The notes under the pieces were generated by a model. That model saw nothing but the letters and a program-made list of their open reading frames with translations, made no database searches and was not told where the DNA came from. A DNA stretch of 40,854 nt from an uncultured Mycoplasmatota bacterium (lineage in GTDB: Bacteria; Bacillota_I; Bacilli_A; RF39; UBA660), in assembly GCA_946414095.1 (NCBI GenBank), contig CAMKNB010000013.1:1-40854 (forward strand), read 5' to 3'. Shown piece by piece: positions 1-8,212 of this stretch. Made by a program: the position numbers and the translations under genes. Position 1 is the first letter of the stretch. Each line of letters opens with the position of its first letter.

Positions 1-30
1 AAAATAATCTTGGACTTCCTTTTTATTTAT

Positions 31-54
31 GTGAACTATTTGGGGTTCACTTCA
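31..54 (-). mobile_element. IS-like terminal sequence at the left window edge
   Basis: Read on the minus strand, this stretch begins TGAAGTGAACCCCA (41-54). The same 14 bases occur in the opposite orientation at 40804-40817. In both places an A-rich stretch with an AAAGGA-like ribosome binding site follows, pointing out of the window. It resembles IS3-family ends (TGAAGTGAACCCC type), but no transposase is inside the window, so the assignment is inferred. Confidence 0.4.
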
Positions 55-237
55 ACTCAACCTTCCTTTATTATAGCTTAATAAAAGCGCACACAATCCT
101 GGAGTTCTATCTTTAATAGGAATATTTTGAAGTGACATTCTATTATCACCATAGCATACTAGTTTCAATTTATTACCATTTGTAAATATTCCTTCATCAA
201 ATTTTGACTTAATTCTATTATATACTTTACTATTCAT
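52..237 (-). pseudogene. Small ORF probably truncated by an IS insertion
   Basis: A 61-codon reading frame starts at an ATG with a plausible Shine-Dalgarno (AGGGGTGA, six bases upstream). It encodes a basic, soluble peptide with no recognisable motif. Its stop codon, TGA at 52-54, is also the first three bases of the IS-like end, so the reading frame stops exactly where the putative element starts. The simplest reading is that this is the N-terminal part of a longer protein cut by insertion. It could instead be a small intact gene; I do not recognise the family. Confidence 0.4.
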
Positions 238-270
238 ATAAATTCACCCCTGATAGCAATGTATTATATC

Positions 271-300
271 ATAAAAAAAATAGTTTATTAACTATTTTTT
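271..300 (-). terminator. Rho-independent terminator of the lipoprotein gene
   Basis: An 11-bp stem (AAAAAATAGTT at 275-285, AACTATTTTTT at 290-300) has a four-base loop and a T-run on the minus strand. It contains the stop codon of the lipoprotein gene. Confidence 0.75.
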
Positions 301-929
301 AATTTTTTATTTAAGAAATAAACTCCAACACTTAAAATAATAGCAAGTATTATATATATAATATTAGATGTTTTAAATTCTTTTGCTTCAATAGGTGCTT
401 TACTAATATCAAAACGAATATCATTTTCTTTATCTTTTACATTCCAAATATATTCACCTTTATTTTTATCAGTAGAATTATTTAATAACATTCTATTATC
501 TGATTTAACTTTTAGTTTGAATGGAGCACATATACTTTCACCATTTAAATATATATGTACTGCATTATCATCTTCTTCATAAATAAAGTTTTCAAAACAT
601 TTGTCTAATATAGTATTATTTTTAAAATTAGAATAAGTATATGAGTATGCATATTCACCAGTATAATTATCTCCTTCTTTATTTAAAATTTCAGTAGTAA
701 AAAATATATCATAAGAGTCTTTTAATGGCCTTGCTTCACTTTTAATTGCATCTATAGAGTATATTAAGTTTTCCTTATTAGTAGGCTCATTTACATTATT
801 CATATAATCACCTAATGAAAAAGATAATTCTATTTTAGCATCTATTTTATCATTAAAGTCTAAACTTAATGTATTATTACAACCAGTAAGTACAAGTGTA
901 AATAATAATAATATTAGCAATTTTTTCAT
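288..929 (-). CDS. Lipoprotein with C-terminal membrane anchor, function unknown
   Basis: The 213-residue product starts with a lipoprotein signal peptide: lysines at 2-3, a leucine-rich core and lipobox LTGC with the lipidated Cys at 17. The middle is a polar extracytoplasmic domain of about 170 residues. A second hydrophobic segment at about 188-207 ends in a short basic tail (NKKLKNS), so the protein would be held by lipid at one end and a helix at the other. The start has a strong site (AAGGAGGAG). The membrane-peptidase gene upstream ends 9 bp away, so the two are probably co-transcribed. This layout resembles TcaA/LppM-type envelope proteins only in outline; I do not assign a family. 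Confidence 0.75.
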   Translation of the reverse strand: MKKLLILLLFTLVLTGCNNTLSLDFNDKIDAKIELSFSLGDYMNNVNEPTNKENLIYSIDAIKSEARPLKDSYDIFFTTEILNKEGDNYTGEYAYSYTYSNFKNNTILDKCFENFIYEEDDNAVHIYLNGESICAPFKLKVKSDNRMLLNNSTDKNKGEYIWNVKDKENDIRFDISKAPIEAKEFKTSNIIYIILAIILSVGVYFLNKKLKNS

Positions 930-938
930 AACTCCTCC

Positions 939-2033
939 TTATTTTCTTGAATAAGCTGCTGCTGCGCTAATAGCTCCATATATTTTTTCAATATCACTAA
1001 CAGATCTATATTCTCCGCTTTTTTTACTCTTACTTCCCCATCCTGTAAATGGATCTAATAATACTACATTTCCTGCACTACTTTTTGATAATACCATATA
1101 GTGCCCTGGAACAAGTATTAATACAGGCTTACCTGCATTAAGTGAAGATTCTACTTGTGATCTACTTATTTTTTGTACACTTAAATTATATTTTGCTATT
1201 TTACTATTATTAGCAATTTCACCCCATGGAGCAGCTCCATATCCTCTATGAGTTAATTCACCATCTTTAATATTTCTCATATGTTTAATAACAGTATATG
1301 GATTTATAGTCATATCATTATTAAGACCAGCTGCAATCATAGCAAATGATGTATAACCACAAGATGATGAACATAGTGTTGCTCCTCCACTATCATATTT
1401 AATATTACCCCATCTTTTATCACATTGATTATAATATACAACACCAAGAACATTTTCAACTGAACCACTAACTCCTAATGGTATATCTCCTACTTCTTCA
1501 AGGCTGCCACCCATATTAGATTGTTCTTCTCTTTTTTTTCTTTCTTCTTCTTTTTTCTTAATTTCTTCTTCAATTTCTTTCAATTCAGCAGAATACTTTT
1601 CTCTTTCAGAATCATCTTTAATTTTTTTAACTTTACTAACTGCTATATTATAGTCTGCTCTAGTTAATGTTTTTTTGGCTAAACTTAAATATATCTTAGC
1701 ATCATTTACAATTAACTCTGAAATATGTTCACTATTTGCATTTGAAATACAATTTGAATAACTATCACTATTAAATGATACGACATCTGCCAAAATATTT
1801 ACAAAAGTTGGTATGAAAAATACGAGTATTGCAGCTGTTAATTTAGGTATTGCACTTTTATTAGCTGCTGCTAATAAATTATCATCATTTGATTTAACGG
1901 CACTCATGTAATTTAATAGTAAAGATAGTATTAAAATAATTGGAACAGCTATTTTAATTATTGTAATAACTATTTTAATTATTCTTATTACTGATAATAC
2001 ATCAGCACTATCACATATACTCATAATATTCAT
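939..2033 (-). CDS. Membrane protein with C-terminal C39-like cysteine peptidase domain
   Basis: The N-terminal 95 residues hold two hydrophobic helices around a short loop, an arrangement seen in VirB2/TrbC-like pilins and similar small membrane proteins. A charged coiled-coil segment rich in Glu and Lys (about residues 135-175) follows. The C-terminal 170 residues look like a papain-fold C39-like peptidase (Peptidase_C39_2): a QCDKRWG entry motif, a candidate nucleophile Cys in SSCGYTSFAMI, a His in PGHYMVL, and an Asp in LLDPFTGW. The last two are the usual His and Asp partners. The coiled coil would hold the peptidase away from the membrane. I chose the ATG at 2033 because GGTGAT precedes it; two in-frame starts lie just upstream, up to 2045. 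Substrate and side of the membrane are unknown, though extracytoplasmic is likely. Confidence 0.75.
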   Translation of the reverse strand: MNIMSICDSADVLSVIRIIKIVITIIKIAVPIILILSLLLNYMSAVKSNDDNLLAAANKSAIPKLTAAILVFFIPTFVNILADVVSFNSDSYSNCISNANSEHISELIVNDAKIYLSLAKKTLTRADYNIAVSKVKKIKDDSEREKYSAELKEIEEEIKKKEEERKKREEQSNMGGSLEEVGDIPLGVSGSVENVLGVVYYNQCDKRWGNIKYDSGGATLCSSSCGYTSFAMIAAGLNNDMTINPYTVIKHMRNIKDGELTHRGYGAAPWGEIANNSKIAKYNLSVQKISRSQVESSLNAGKPVLILVPGHYMVLSKSSAGNVVLLDPFTGWGSKSKKSGEYRSVSDIEKIYGAISAAAAYSRK

Positions 2034-2172
2034 TTCCATCACCATTTTAATCTTATCATATACAAAAAAATAATTCTATATTCATACTCACACTTTATAT
2101 ATTTTGAAGTAAATTATTTAAATAATCTTTATCGCAAATTCTATTAATATCATAACACTTCTTTTTCAAATA

Positions 2173-2190
2173 AAACTATTCAAAGTTTTA
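2173..2190 (-). terminator. Weak terminator after the PDZ-Lon protease gene
   Basis: AAAACT and AGTTTT form a short stem around a six-base loop overlapping the protease stop codon. The stem is only 6 bp and the following T-run is interrupted, so this is a tentative call. The rest of the gap up to 2033 holds no gene I can support. Confidence 0.4.
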
Positions 2191-3189
2191 TTTTAGTTTT
2201 TCTATTACATTAGTAAGTGTATCTGCTTCTATTATTTCTATATTATAATTATATTTATTTTTTAACTTTATTGCTTCTTCATAATTTTTACTTGGTACTA
2301 TAAAAATATCTGCATTATTTTTAACAGCACCTAATAGTTTATACTTAACTCCATCTATAGGACCAACTTTACCATTTTCATCTATTGATCCAGTTCCTGA
2401 TATTATCTTTCCTTTTGTTAAATCAAATTCAGTTATTTTATTATATATATCTAATGCGCACATAAGTCCTCTTGATGAACCACTTTCATTATCTTTAAAA
2501 ATATAATTAACCTTTGGATTTGTAGTTATATTTTTAAGTTCAGCTAATGTTACTCCAATGATTAATCTGTCTTTTTCTTTTTGTAATACGCTATAACATT
2601 CAATTAATTTATCATGTCTCAATACTTCTAAAGTAATTTTATCTTTCTCTTTATATTTTTCTATTTCTTTTCTTAATTCATCAAATGTATTAATTTCTAC
2701 ATTATTTATTTTTCTTATAATGTCTCCTACTTTTAAATTAGTATTTGCAAGGTCATATACAAAAGTAATTGTTAAATCTATACTATCAATACTATATTTC
2801 ATATTAGCAGCATTAAAAGCAGCTATAATTGCATCATAACTAGTTTCTTTTAAATATACTTTATCTCTTGATACAATATCTTCTTCACTTTCATTTTCAA
2901 CTCTTACACTATCTAAATCAACTAAATCCCATGATGGTATTATTTTAGATAATAAGATATTTGCTATATTACCTGGCCTTGCTGTTACATAAGTTAAATT
3001 AAAACTACCACTTGAATCATATGAATTTTCGACTTCTATCCTATCTGTTAAATCTACTAAACTACCGGGTGAATATATATAATAATCTAACTTAATTATA
3101 AATAAAAGTAATATAAATATTAAACCTAAATAAAATTTATAATTATTTTTTATATTATTAATCAAATGTTTTTTAATCTTTTTTATCAT
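2188..3189 (-). CDS. ylbL: YlbL/SepM-type PDZ and Lon-like membrane serine protease
   Basis: This 333-residue protein has an N-terminal membrane helix (about 17-37), a PDZ domain (about 125-205, with NLKVGDIIRKINNVEI) and a C-terminal Lon-type S16 protease domain. The catalytic serine is the second Ser of SGSSRGLMCALDIY; the partner Lys is the second Lys of GVKYKLLGA, matching the Lon Ser-Lys dyad. Family members (B. subtilis YlbL, streptococcal SepM) cleave membrane or secreted substrates outside the cell, including pheromone peptides. The start has GGAGAA at good spacing. The gene is divergent from a ylbJ-like gene 33 bp away; in B. subtilis ylbJ and ylbL are also near neighbours, which supports both assignments. 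Confidence 0.85.
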   Translation of the reverse strand: MIKKIKKHLINNIKNNYKFYLGLIFILLLFIIKLDYYIYSPGSLVDLTDRIEVENSYDSSGSFNLTYVTARPGNIANILLSKIIPSWDLVDLDSVRVENESEEDIVSRDKVYLKETSYDAIIAAFNAANMKYSIDSIDLTITFVYDLANTNLKVGDIIRKINNVEINTFDELRKEIEKYKEKDKITLEVLRHDKLIECYSVLQKEKDRLIIGVTLAELKNITTNPKVNYIFKDNESGSSRGLMCALDIYNKITEFDLTKGKIISGTGSIDENGKVGPIDGVKYKLLGAVKNNADIFIVPSKNYEEAIKLKNKYNYNIEIIEADTLTNVIEKLK

Positions 3190-3222
3190 AATTAATTCTC
3201 CATATTAATATTATAGGATATA

Positions 3223-4167
3223 GTGATTAAAAAATGCAAATATTTTATATTAACTATTATTTTAATTATATTTATTTTAAATTTAGATATAGTTATTAAT
3301 AGTACTAAAGATGCTAGTATATTATTTTTTAATAAGGTATTTGTAACAATTTTTCCATTTATTTTACTTAGTGATATTTTAATTTATTATGATTACCATA
3401 TTTTTTTAAAAGACGTATTTGGAAAAATAATATCAAAAATATTTAATATTGACCCAAATAGTAGTGTTGTTTTTATTTTAAGTATGTTAACCTCTAGTCC
3501 TAATAATGCAATATTTATTAAAGATATGTTAGATAAAAAATTAATTAATGAAAATACTCTTAATAAACTACTTGTTTTTACATACTTTCCTTCAATTTCT
3601 TTTGTATTAGGTGTAATTGGTATAAATATATTTAAAAGTCTTAAAATTGGCTTTATTTTATGGCTATTTGTTTTAATAAATAATATATTAATTGGATTAT
3701 TTTTAAAAAAAGATAAAAGTGAAACTATAAATACAATTAACTATATTAAAGATAAAAATATCTTTATTGTAATTAAAAAATCAATATTAAAAGGAATAAA
3801 TACTTCAATAATAATACTTGGAAATTTAATATTTTTCATGATTATTAATAATTTAATACTAAAGTATATTAATATTAATCCAATTATATTAAGTATAATT
3901 TCAAGTATATTGGAACTAACCAATGGAATAAATCAAATTAATTTGTTAAGTATAAATAATAGTGTTAAATATATATTAGTATTGTTTGCCCTATCATTTA
4001 ATGGTTTATCTATTTTATTTCAATCTTTTTCTATACTGAGTGATTATAAATTAAATATAAAAAGAATATTAGTATTAAAACTAATATTCTCTGTTATAAC
4101 AATAGTTATATTTTATTTATTTTTAATTACATGTAACATTACCATTACATTCATCCCCATTACATGA
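3223..4167 (+). CDS. ylbJ: YlbJ-like sporulation integral membrane protein
   Basis: The product is a hydrophobic protein of 314 residues with about eight membrane helices. It keeps the YlbJ layout: an N-terminal helix, then a VFVTIFPFILLSDIL segment, an SMLTSSPNNA motif where the family has a Gly/Pro-rich nucleoside-recognition-like motif, and LELTNGINQ near the C-terminus. YlbJ is made in the mother cell under sigma-E in B. subtilis and is needed for heat-resistant spores. The start is GTG with AGGAT five bases upstream. The last 45 bp overlap, antisense, the end of the pilin-like gene on the other strand. It could be another Gate-domain transporter relative, but the ylbL neighbour favours YlbJ. 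Confidence 0.75.
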   Translation: MIKKCKYFILTIILIIFILNLDIVINSTKDASILFFNKVFVTIFPFILLSDILIYYDYHIFLKDVFGKIISKIFNIDPNSSVVFILSMLTSSPNNAIFIKDMLDKKLINENTLNKLLVFTYFPSISFVLGVIGINIFKSLKIGFILWLFVLINNILIGLFLKKDKSETINTINYIKDKNIFIVIKKSILKGINTSIIILGNLIFFMIINNLILKYININPIILSIISSILELTNGINQINLLSINNSVKYILVLFALSFNGLSILFQSFSILSDYKLNIKRILVLKLIFSVITIVIFYLFLITCNITITFIPIT

Positions 4168-5352
4168 GTAGCAACCTGAATATGAGCCAAAATCAATTGA
4201 TGTTATCTTATCACCTGTAAATTCGGAAATATCAGTTTGTGTACAAGTACTACCACCTGTTTGAGTCATATAACATGTTCCCATATTATCTAAGAAGAAT
4301 TGTTTAGTATTTCCACTATTATTTTTTAAAGTGACTGATATTCTTTCAGAAGAACTCATAGATTGAATTCTTCTTCCATCTAAAGCACCTTGATTATCGT
4401 GTTTATCGTAATCAATTGGTGAGAACAAATGGTAATTTCCATCATAATAAACCCATCCTGTTATCATAATTCCAGTGCTAGGGTCAAAATAGTAATAATA
4501 CTTATTGGAAGTACTAGAATTACCTGTAGATAATTTATTTAATCCCTTTACTGTTAAATTATTTATATAGTATTTCCACTCTTGATTATATACAGAAGAT
4601 GCTACACTACAATTATCACATACCCATCCAGATTTAATATCTCTTATAGTTTCTTCATATTTAACATTTCCTGAAATATCAATTGAAGCATAATATAATT
4701 TATTTCCTCTATTAAATACGCCAATCATATACATAATTGGATTTGCACAAATATCACTTTCTTTATTTCTATTTACATAAACTTGATTTTCTCCTTCACC
4801 AATGTAAACATTCTCATCATTACATTTTTTAAGAGTTTTCATATATTCAATAGCACCATTATCATATATATTTACTGCTTTTTGAGAATTATCTGTAATT
4901 TTACATCCTTTTGCTTCAGGATTTTTATCTCTATCTATTACGTTACCAGAACAATCTAATGCTTGTCCATCTTTATTTCTTTTATAATCATTTAGAGTAT
5001 TTCTAACATTTTTAACTACATATATATATTTTATATCTAAATCTTCAAATACTTGTGTACAATCATATAGGATGCCTCCCATTTTAGTAAACTTACAATT
5101 ACTTGCACTAGCAGCAAATTCTGTATCTCTTTTGCCTTCTTCATCACAATCTATTCCATAATTACATTTACTATCTGTTCCTAAGTTTGCTATTGAATAT
5201 AAAAGATATTTATCTGATGCTTTATCATAATTTTCTTTTTCTTTTACTTTTCTAGACATTAATGAATAACTAGACATAAACATTGCTACTGATAATGCAA
5301 CTACCATTAATACTACTATGCTCTCTACAAATACAAAGCCATTTTTTTTCAT
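4123..5352 (-). CDS. Pseudopilin-like surface protein with a choline-binding-type repeat
   Basis: The N-terminus has a type IV prepilin leader: two lysines, then NGFVFVESIV followed by a long hydrophobic helix (to about residue 27), with the Gly-Phe cleavage site and the Glu at mature position 5. The next 400 residues are polar and cysteine-rich (GIDC, CSGNV, CDNC, CYSC and others), fitting a disulfide-stabilised exported domain. Residues about 287-312 contain YYFDPSTGIMITGWVYYDG, which matches the cell-wall/choline-binding repeat consensus (GW..., Y.F...G.M.TGW). A perfect AGGAGG precedes the start. A second pilin-like gene ends just upstream. No pilus ATPase or prepilin peptidase is in the window, so the assembly machinery would be elsewhere. 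Confidence 0.75.
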   Translation of the reverse strand: MKKNGFVFVESIVVLMVVALSVAMFMSSYSLMSRKVKEKENYDKASDKYLLYSIANLGTDSKCNYGIDCDEEGKRDTEFAASASNCKFTKMGGILYDCTQVFEDLDIKYIYVVKNVRNTLNDYKRNKDGQALDCSGNVIDRDKNPEAKGCKITDNSQKAVNIYDNGAIEYMKTLKKCNDENVYIGEGENQVYVNRNKESDICANPIMYMIGVFNRGNKLYYASIDISGNVKYEETIRDIKSGWVCDNCSVASSVYNQEWKYYINNLTVKGLNKLSTGNSSTSNKYYYYFDPSTGIMITGWVYYDGNYHLFSPIDYDKHDNQGALDGRRIQSMSSSERISVTLKNNSGNTKQFFLDNMGTCYMTQTGGSTCTQTDISEFTGDKITSIDFGSYSGCYSCNGDECNGNVTCN

Positions 5353-5361
5353 AAAATCCTC

Positions 5362-6639
5362 CTATTTAACAATATATGGGTCTTTAGCTGTTCCACGACC
5401 AGAAGCAATCTCAACACTTGATTTTAATGATATAACAGGTATTATATAAAAATTAGAATTTGAATCTTTTACATTAGCAGCGTCTAATCTACCCATAGAA
5501 TTAACATATGTCATTTTTGGTACGTTATCTATAATACTATATGGACTCATAGTCCAATAATTAAAACCAGTATTTAAGTAAAAGGATTCATTATTCATAC
5601 CACTTCTTCCACCTTGAAATTCATCATCATCTGAACTAATATATCCTCCTGCAAGAACAACATCTTGTGCAGTTAATAATCCAATTGGATAAACTAATTT
5701 ATGATTACCAAGTCCAGCTATATCATAAGCATCTATTAATGTTGTATTCTTTTCATTATCCTCTTTACTAACACTACACTTAAATGTTAAATTATTTCTG
5801 ATATTTGAATAAGCATTCATATTCTTATTATTCTTATTTATTAGTTCTGGCACTAAATTATGTACTGCATATTTTTCATTTATAATATTATCTTCTGAAT
5901 CAATATATTTATATGTATCATTACAATATAATTCATCAGCTACTTTAAGTGAATAATAGTCTCTTTGTCCTTCATGTTCTTCAACAATTAAATTCTCACG
6001 ATACCATTCTTCTAATATTTCTTTAATATCACTGCTTACAGATAAGCTATTTCTATCAATTACATATTTAAGATAATCTTCATTTAAAAATTCACTATTT
6101 TCTGTATTAAATTTTGTTTTGCCAATTGTTATAGAATGATTATTAATTGCTTCACTTGTAGTTAAACATCCTCTTTCACTATTATATTCACCATTAAATC
6201 TTATTCTTAAAGATCCATCTTCATTAGTTCTAACAATTCTCCAACAATATCCAGCAAACACAATATGATTTCTTTCAGTTACCCCCCTAAAATAATACAT
6301 TCTAGTAGACGCTCCATCTCCATTTTCATCAACCATGTCTAAATTTTCACTATAATATAACCCGTTTCCATTACCAAAGTGTGAATTTGCAATCATAAAA
6401 AATCTAATTGATACATCTTTTTCATTAATTGGAGAATTATTTTCTAATATCCTATTTATAACTGTTACTTTAGATTTAACATTCGTACTAATATCTTCAT
6501 TTATTTGATCATCAATTGTTTGCAAAAATTTATCTTTTTCATTATATGTTCTAAGTATAGCAAGCATTAAAAATAAAAAAATAATTAAAAATGTATAAAC
6601 GAGTGTCATTGATATAAATCCACTTTTATTCTTATTCAT
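5362..6639 (-). CDS. Pilin-like anchored surface protein
   Basis: The N-terminus (MNKNKSGFISMTLVYTF) resembles a prepilin leader and helix, but the usual Glu at mature position 5 is missing, so it may be a minor or atypical pilin. A coiled stretch follows and then a large exported domain with CWRIVRTNEDGSLRIRFNG, NYWTMSPYS and a C-terminal IPVISLKSSVEIASGRGTA. This architecture recurs in surface proteins of uncultured gut Bacillota; I know no function for it. I chose the ATG at 6639 over the upstream ATG at 6654 because AGGTGAT lies at ideal distance only from the former. The next pilin-like gene starts 9 bp after its stop, so they form an operon. Confidence 0.7.
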   Translation of the reverse strand: MNKNKSGFISMTLVYTFLIIFLFLMLAILRTYNEKDKFLQTIDDQINEDISTNVKSKVTVINRILENNSPINEKDVSIRFFMIANSHFGNGNGLYYSENLDMVDENGDGASTRMYYFRGVTERNHIVFAGYCWRIVRTNEDGSLRIRFNGEYNSERGCLTTSEAINNHSITIGKTKFNTENSEFLNEDYLKYVIDRNSLSVSSDIKEILEEWYRENLIVEEHEGQRDYYSLKVADELYCNDTYKYIDSEDNIINEKYAVHNLVPELINKNNKNMNAYSNIRNNLTFKCSVSKEDNEKNTTLIDAYDIAGLGNHKLVYPIGLLTAQDVVLAGGYISSDDDEFQGGRSGMNNESFYLNTGFNYWTMSPYSIIDNVPKMTYVNSMGRLDAANVKDSNSNFYIIPVISLKSSVEIASGRGTAKDPYIVK

Positions 6640-6671
6640 ATAATCACCTATCATATAAATTATATAACAAA

Positions 6672-6700
6672 TAAAAATAAAAATCTACAATAGTAGATTA
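6672..6700 (-). terminator. Terminator after the ysxE-like gene
   Basis: A perfect 7-bp stem (AATCTAC at 6682-6688, GTAGATT at 6693-6699) is followed on the minus strand by TTTTATTTTTATTT. Confidence 0.75.
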
Positions 6701-7513
6701 TTTATTTTCATTAACAACATTCATACTTGAATATATATAATTAAAAGTATTTTTAATATTTATAGTATTTAAATATTCATCTTTTACTTCTTCTATTTTA
6801 GGTGGCATAGAAATTAATATATTAAGAAGCATTTTCTCTTCTTCTAATAATTCAAATGTTTTATTATACTCATTTAATAATAAATTAAAATCTAATTTAT
6901 AACCATCTTTTTTATAAAATTTAAATATATCTAAAACAGGAGTATCAACCAAATAATTATCAAAACTAAGTAAGTAATTTTTATCACTTCTAATAAAATG
7001 TTCAAGTGATAAATTGTTATGTACTATTGAGACTCTTTCTTTTGATTTATTTTCTACTTTCTTAAACCATTTTTTTAAAGTACTCTTTGAATATTTTATA
7101 GCACTATCCAATATAGTATAATTTCTTATTAGTAAATAATGGGAAGGCTTCATATACTCCTCCTCTTCAATATTACTTATAAGTTCTTCATAATACTTTT
7201 TTAAATATTCTAAATTGTTAGATATTTTATTATAAATATTTCTATATTTATTTTTACTTACGTCTTTATTAAAAACTGTTTTACTATGTAGTAAACTTAC
7301 TGTTTTGATGAATTCTATTCCCTCTGAAGTTTCATGAAATCTTTTTTCTTTTATGAATTCTGATTCAATATAATCATCATTATTATTTATTACTTTAGGA
7401 TAATTATTAAAACCAACTGAATCTAAATAATCATATAATTCTAATAGTTTATCATTATTTTTTTTAATAACCCTATCTTCTTTTATAATTACACTATTTT
7501 TTCTTTTATTCAT
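6698..7513 (-). CDS. ysxE: YsxE/CotS-like spore coat protein with aminoglycoside-phosphotransferase fold
   Basis: The 271-residue protein has a degenerate kinase (APH/choline kinase) fold. SIVHNNLSLEHFI sits where the catalytic loop HxDxxxxN lies, with Asn replacing the catalytic Asp, and LLSFDNYLVDTPVLD matches the metal-binding segment of CotS-family proteins. CotS and YsxE are B. subtilis spore coat proteins not known to have kinase activity. The start codon overlaps the stop of the spoVID-like gene (ATGAATAA) and has no good ribosome binding site, pointing to translational coupling. B. subtilis has the same spoVID-ysxE pair, which is the main support. It is shorter than Bacillus YsxE (about 340 residues). 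Confidence 0.7.
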   Translation of the reverse strand: MNKRKNSVIIKEDRVIKKNNDKLLELYDYLDSVGFNNYPKVINNNDDYIESEFIKEKRFHETSEGIEFIKTVSLLHSKTVFNKDVSKNKYRNIYNKISNNLEYLKKYYEELISNIEEEEYMKPSHYLLIRNYTILDSAIKYSKSTLKKWFKKVENKSKERVSIVHNNLSLEHFIRSDKNYLLSFDNYLVDTPVLDIFKFYKKDGYKLDFNLLLNEYNKTFELLEEEKMLLNILISMPPKIEEVKDEYLNTINIKNTFNYIYSSMNVVNENK

Positions 7514-8153
7514 TTATTTGTGGAATAATTATTTTATCATTAATATTTATATTACTTAAATCGTTATATTCTTTTAAATCATTTAAAGTCACATTATATT
7601 TATTGCATATACTTTCAACTGTATCACCTTTTCTTACAATATAAACTTTATATGTATAATATTTAACATCATTATTAATAATATTATTTGTTATATTATT
7701 AATATTTTCTTCTATATTTATTTTTTCCTCCTCATTATTTAATGTTACATTTTTATCTTCAAAATAGTTTGCAATTTCTTCATTATTTTCTTCTTCTATT
7801 TTGACATTATTGATGTTTTCTTCTTGAGTATTATTTATTTCTTCACACACAAGCTCTAAATCAACATTAACCTTTAATACATCTTTTTCTATTTCATATT
7901 TAAAATCATCAATATCAAGTTTAATTGTATTTTTGTCTACTTTAGAAGAAATAGATACACCAAATGGTATTTTATAAAAGAAATCTTCTTCAATAACACT
8001 AGCTTCTGTCATTTTATAACTTCCACTAATGCTTACATTTCCTTCAATTAATTCATCTTTGATTTTATATTCATGTTCTACATTAATACTTGTTATTTCA
8101 CCAATTATAGTATTAAATATGATGTCTTTTTTTAGTGGTATTATATCTCTCAT
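7506..8153 (-). CDS. spoVID: Short SpoVID-like spore coat morphogenetic protein with LysM domain
   Basis: Residues 1-110 resemble the N-terminal domain of SpoVID: a beta-rich domain with GNVSISGSYKMTE, a FYKIPFGVSI segment, and a DIDDFKYEIEKDVLKVNVDLEL segment matching the FDY...L.I.ADL region. An acidic Asn/Glu-rich linker follows (about 112-160). The C-terminal 45 residues are a LysM domain (YIVRKGDTVESICNKYNVT to IIPQINE). SpoVID links the coat to the forespore surface during encasement. The protein is far shorter than in B. subtilis (215 versus about 575 residues), having lost most of the linker. GGAAAGGAG precedes the start. The downstream ysxE-like gene and the upstream lon copy the Bacillus neighbourhood. 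Confidence 0.72.
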   Translation of the reverse strand: MRDIIPLKKDIIFNTIIGEITSINVEHEYKIKDELIEGNVSISGSYKMTEASVIEEDFFYKIPFGVSISSKVDKNTIKLDIDDFKYEIEKDVLKVNVDLELVCEEINNTQEENINNVKIEEENNEEIANYFEDKNVTLNNEEEKINIEENINNITNNIINNDVKYYTYKVYIVRKGDTVESICNKYNVTLNDLKEYNDLSNININDKIIIPQINE

Positions 8154-8171
8154 AATATCTCCTTTCCATAA

Positions 8172-8198
8172 ATCATATGAAAAGAAATATTCTTTTAT
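8172..8198 (-). promoter_or_regulatory. Possible sigma-E-type promoter for the spoVID-like gene
   Basis: On the minus strand an ATA (8196-8198) is followed after 16 bases by CATATGAT (8172-8179), close to the Bacillus sigma-E consensus (ATA, 16-18 bp, CATACAAT). It lies between the lon terminator and the spoVID-like start. In DNA this AT-rich such matches can be chance. Confidence 0.3.
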
Positions 8199-8212
8199 GA
8201 GAATATTTCTTT
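8181..8212 (-). terminator. Terminator at the end of lon
   Basis: AAAGAAATATTCT (8181-8193) pairs with AGAATATTTCTTT (8200-8212), a 13-bp stem around six bases that includes the lon stop codon; TTTT follows on the minus strand. It should separate lon from the spoVID-like gene. Confidence 0.7.

Noticed and set aside
2075..2165. A possible 24-codon minus-strand peptide between the PDZ-Lon protease and the C39-like gene
   Set aside because: It needs a TTG start, has no ribosome binding site, and is too short to tell from chance.
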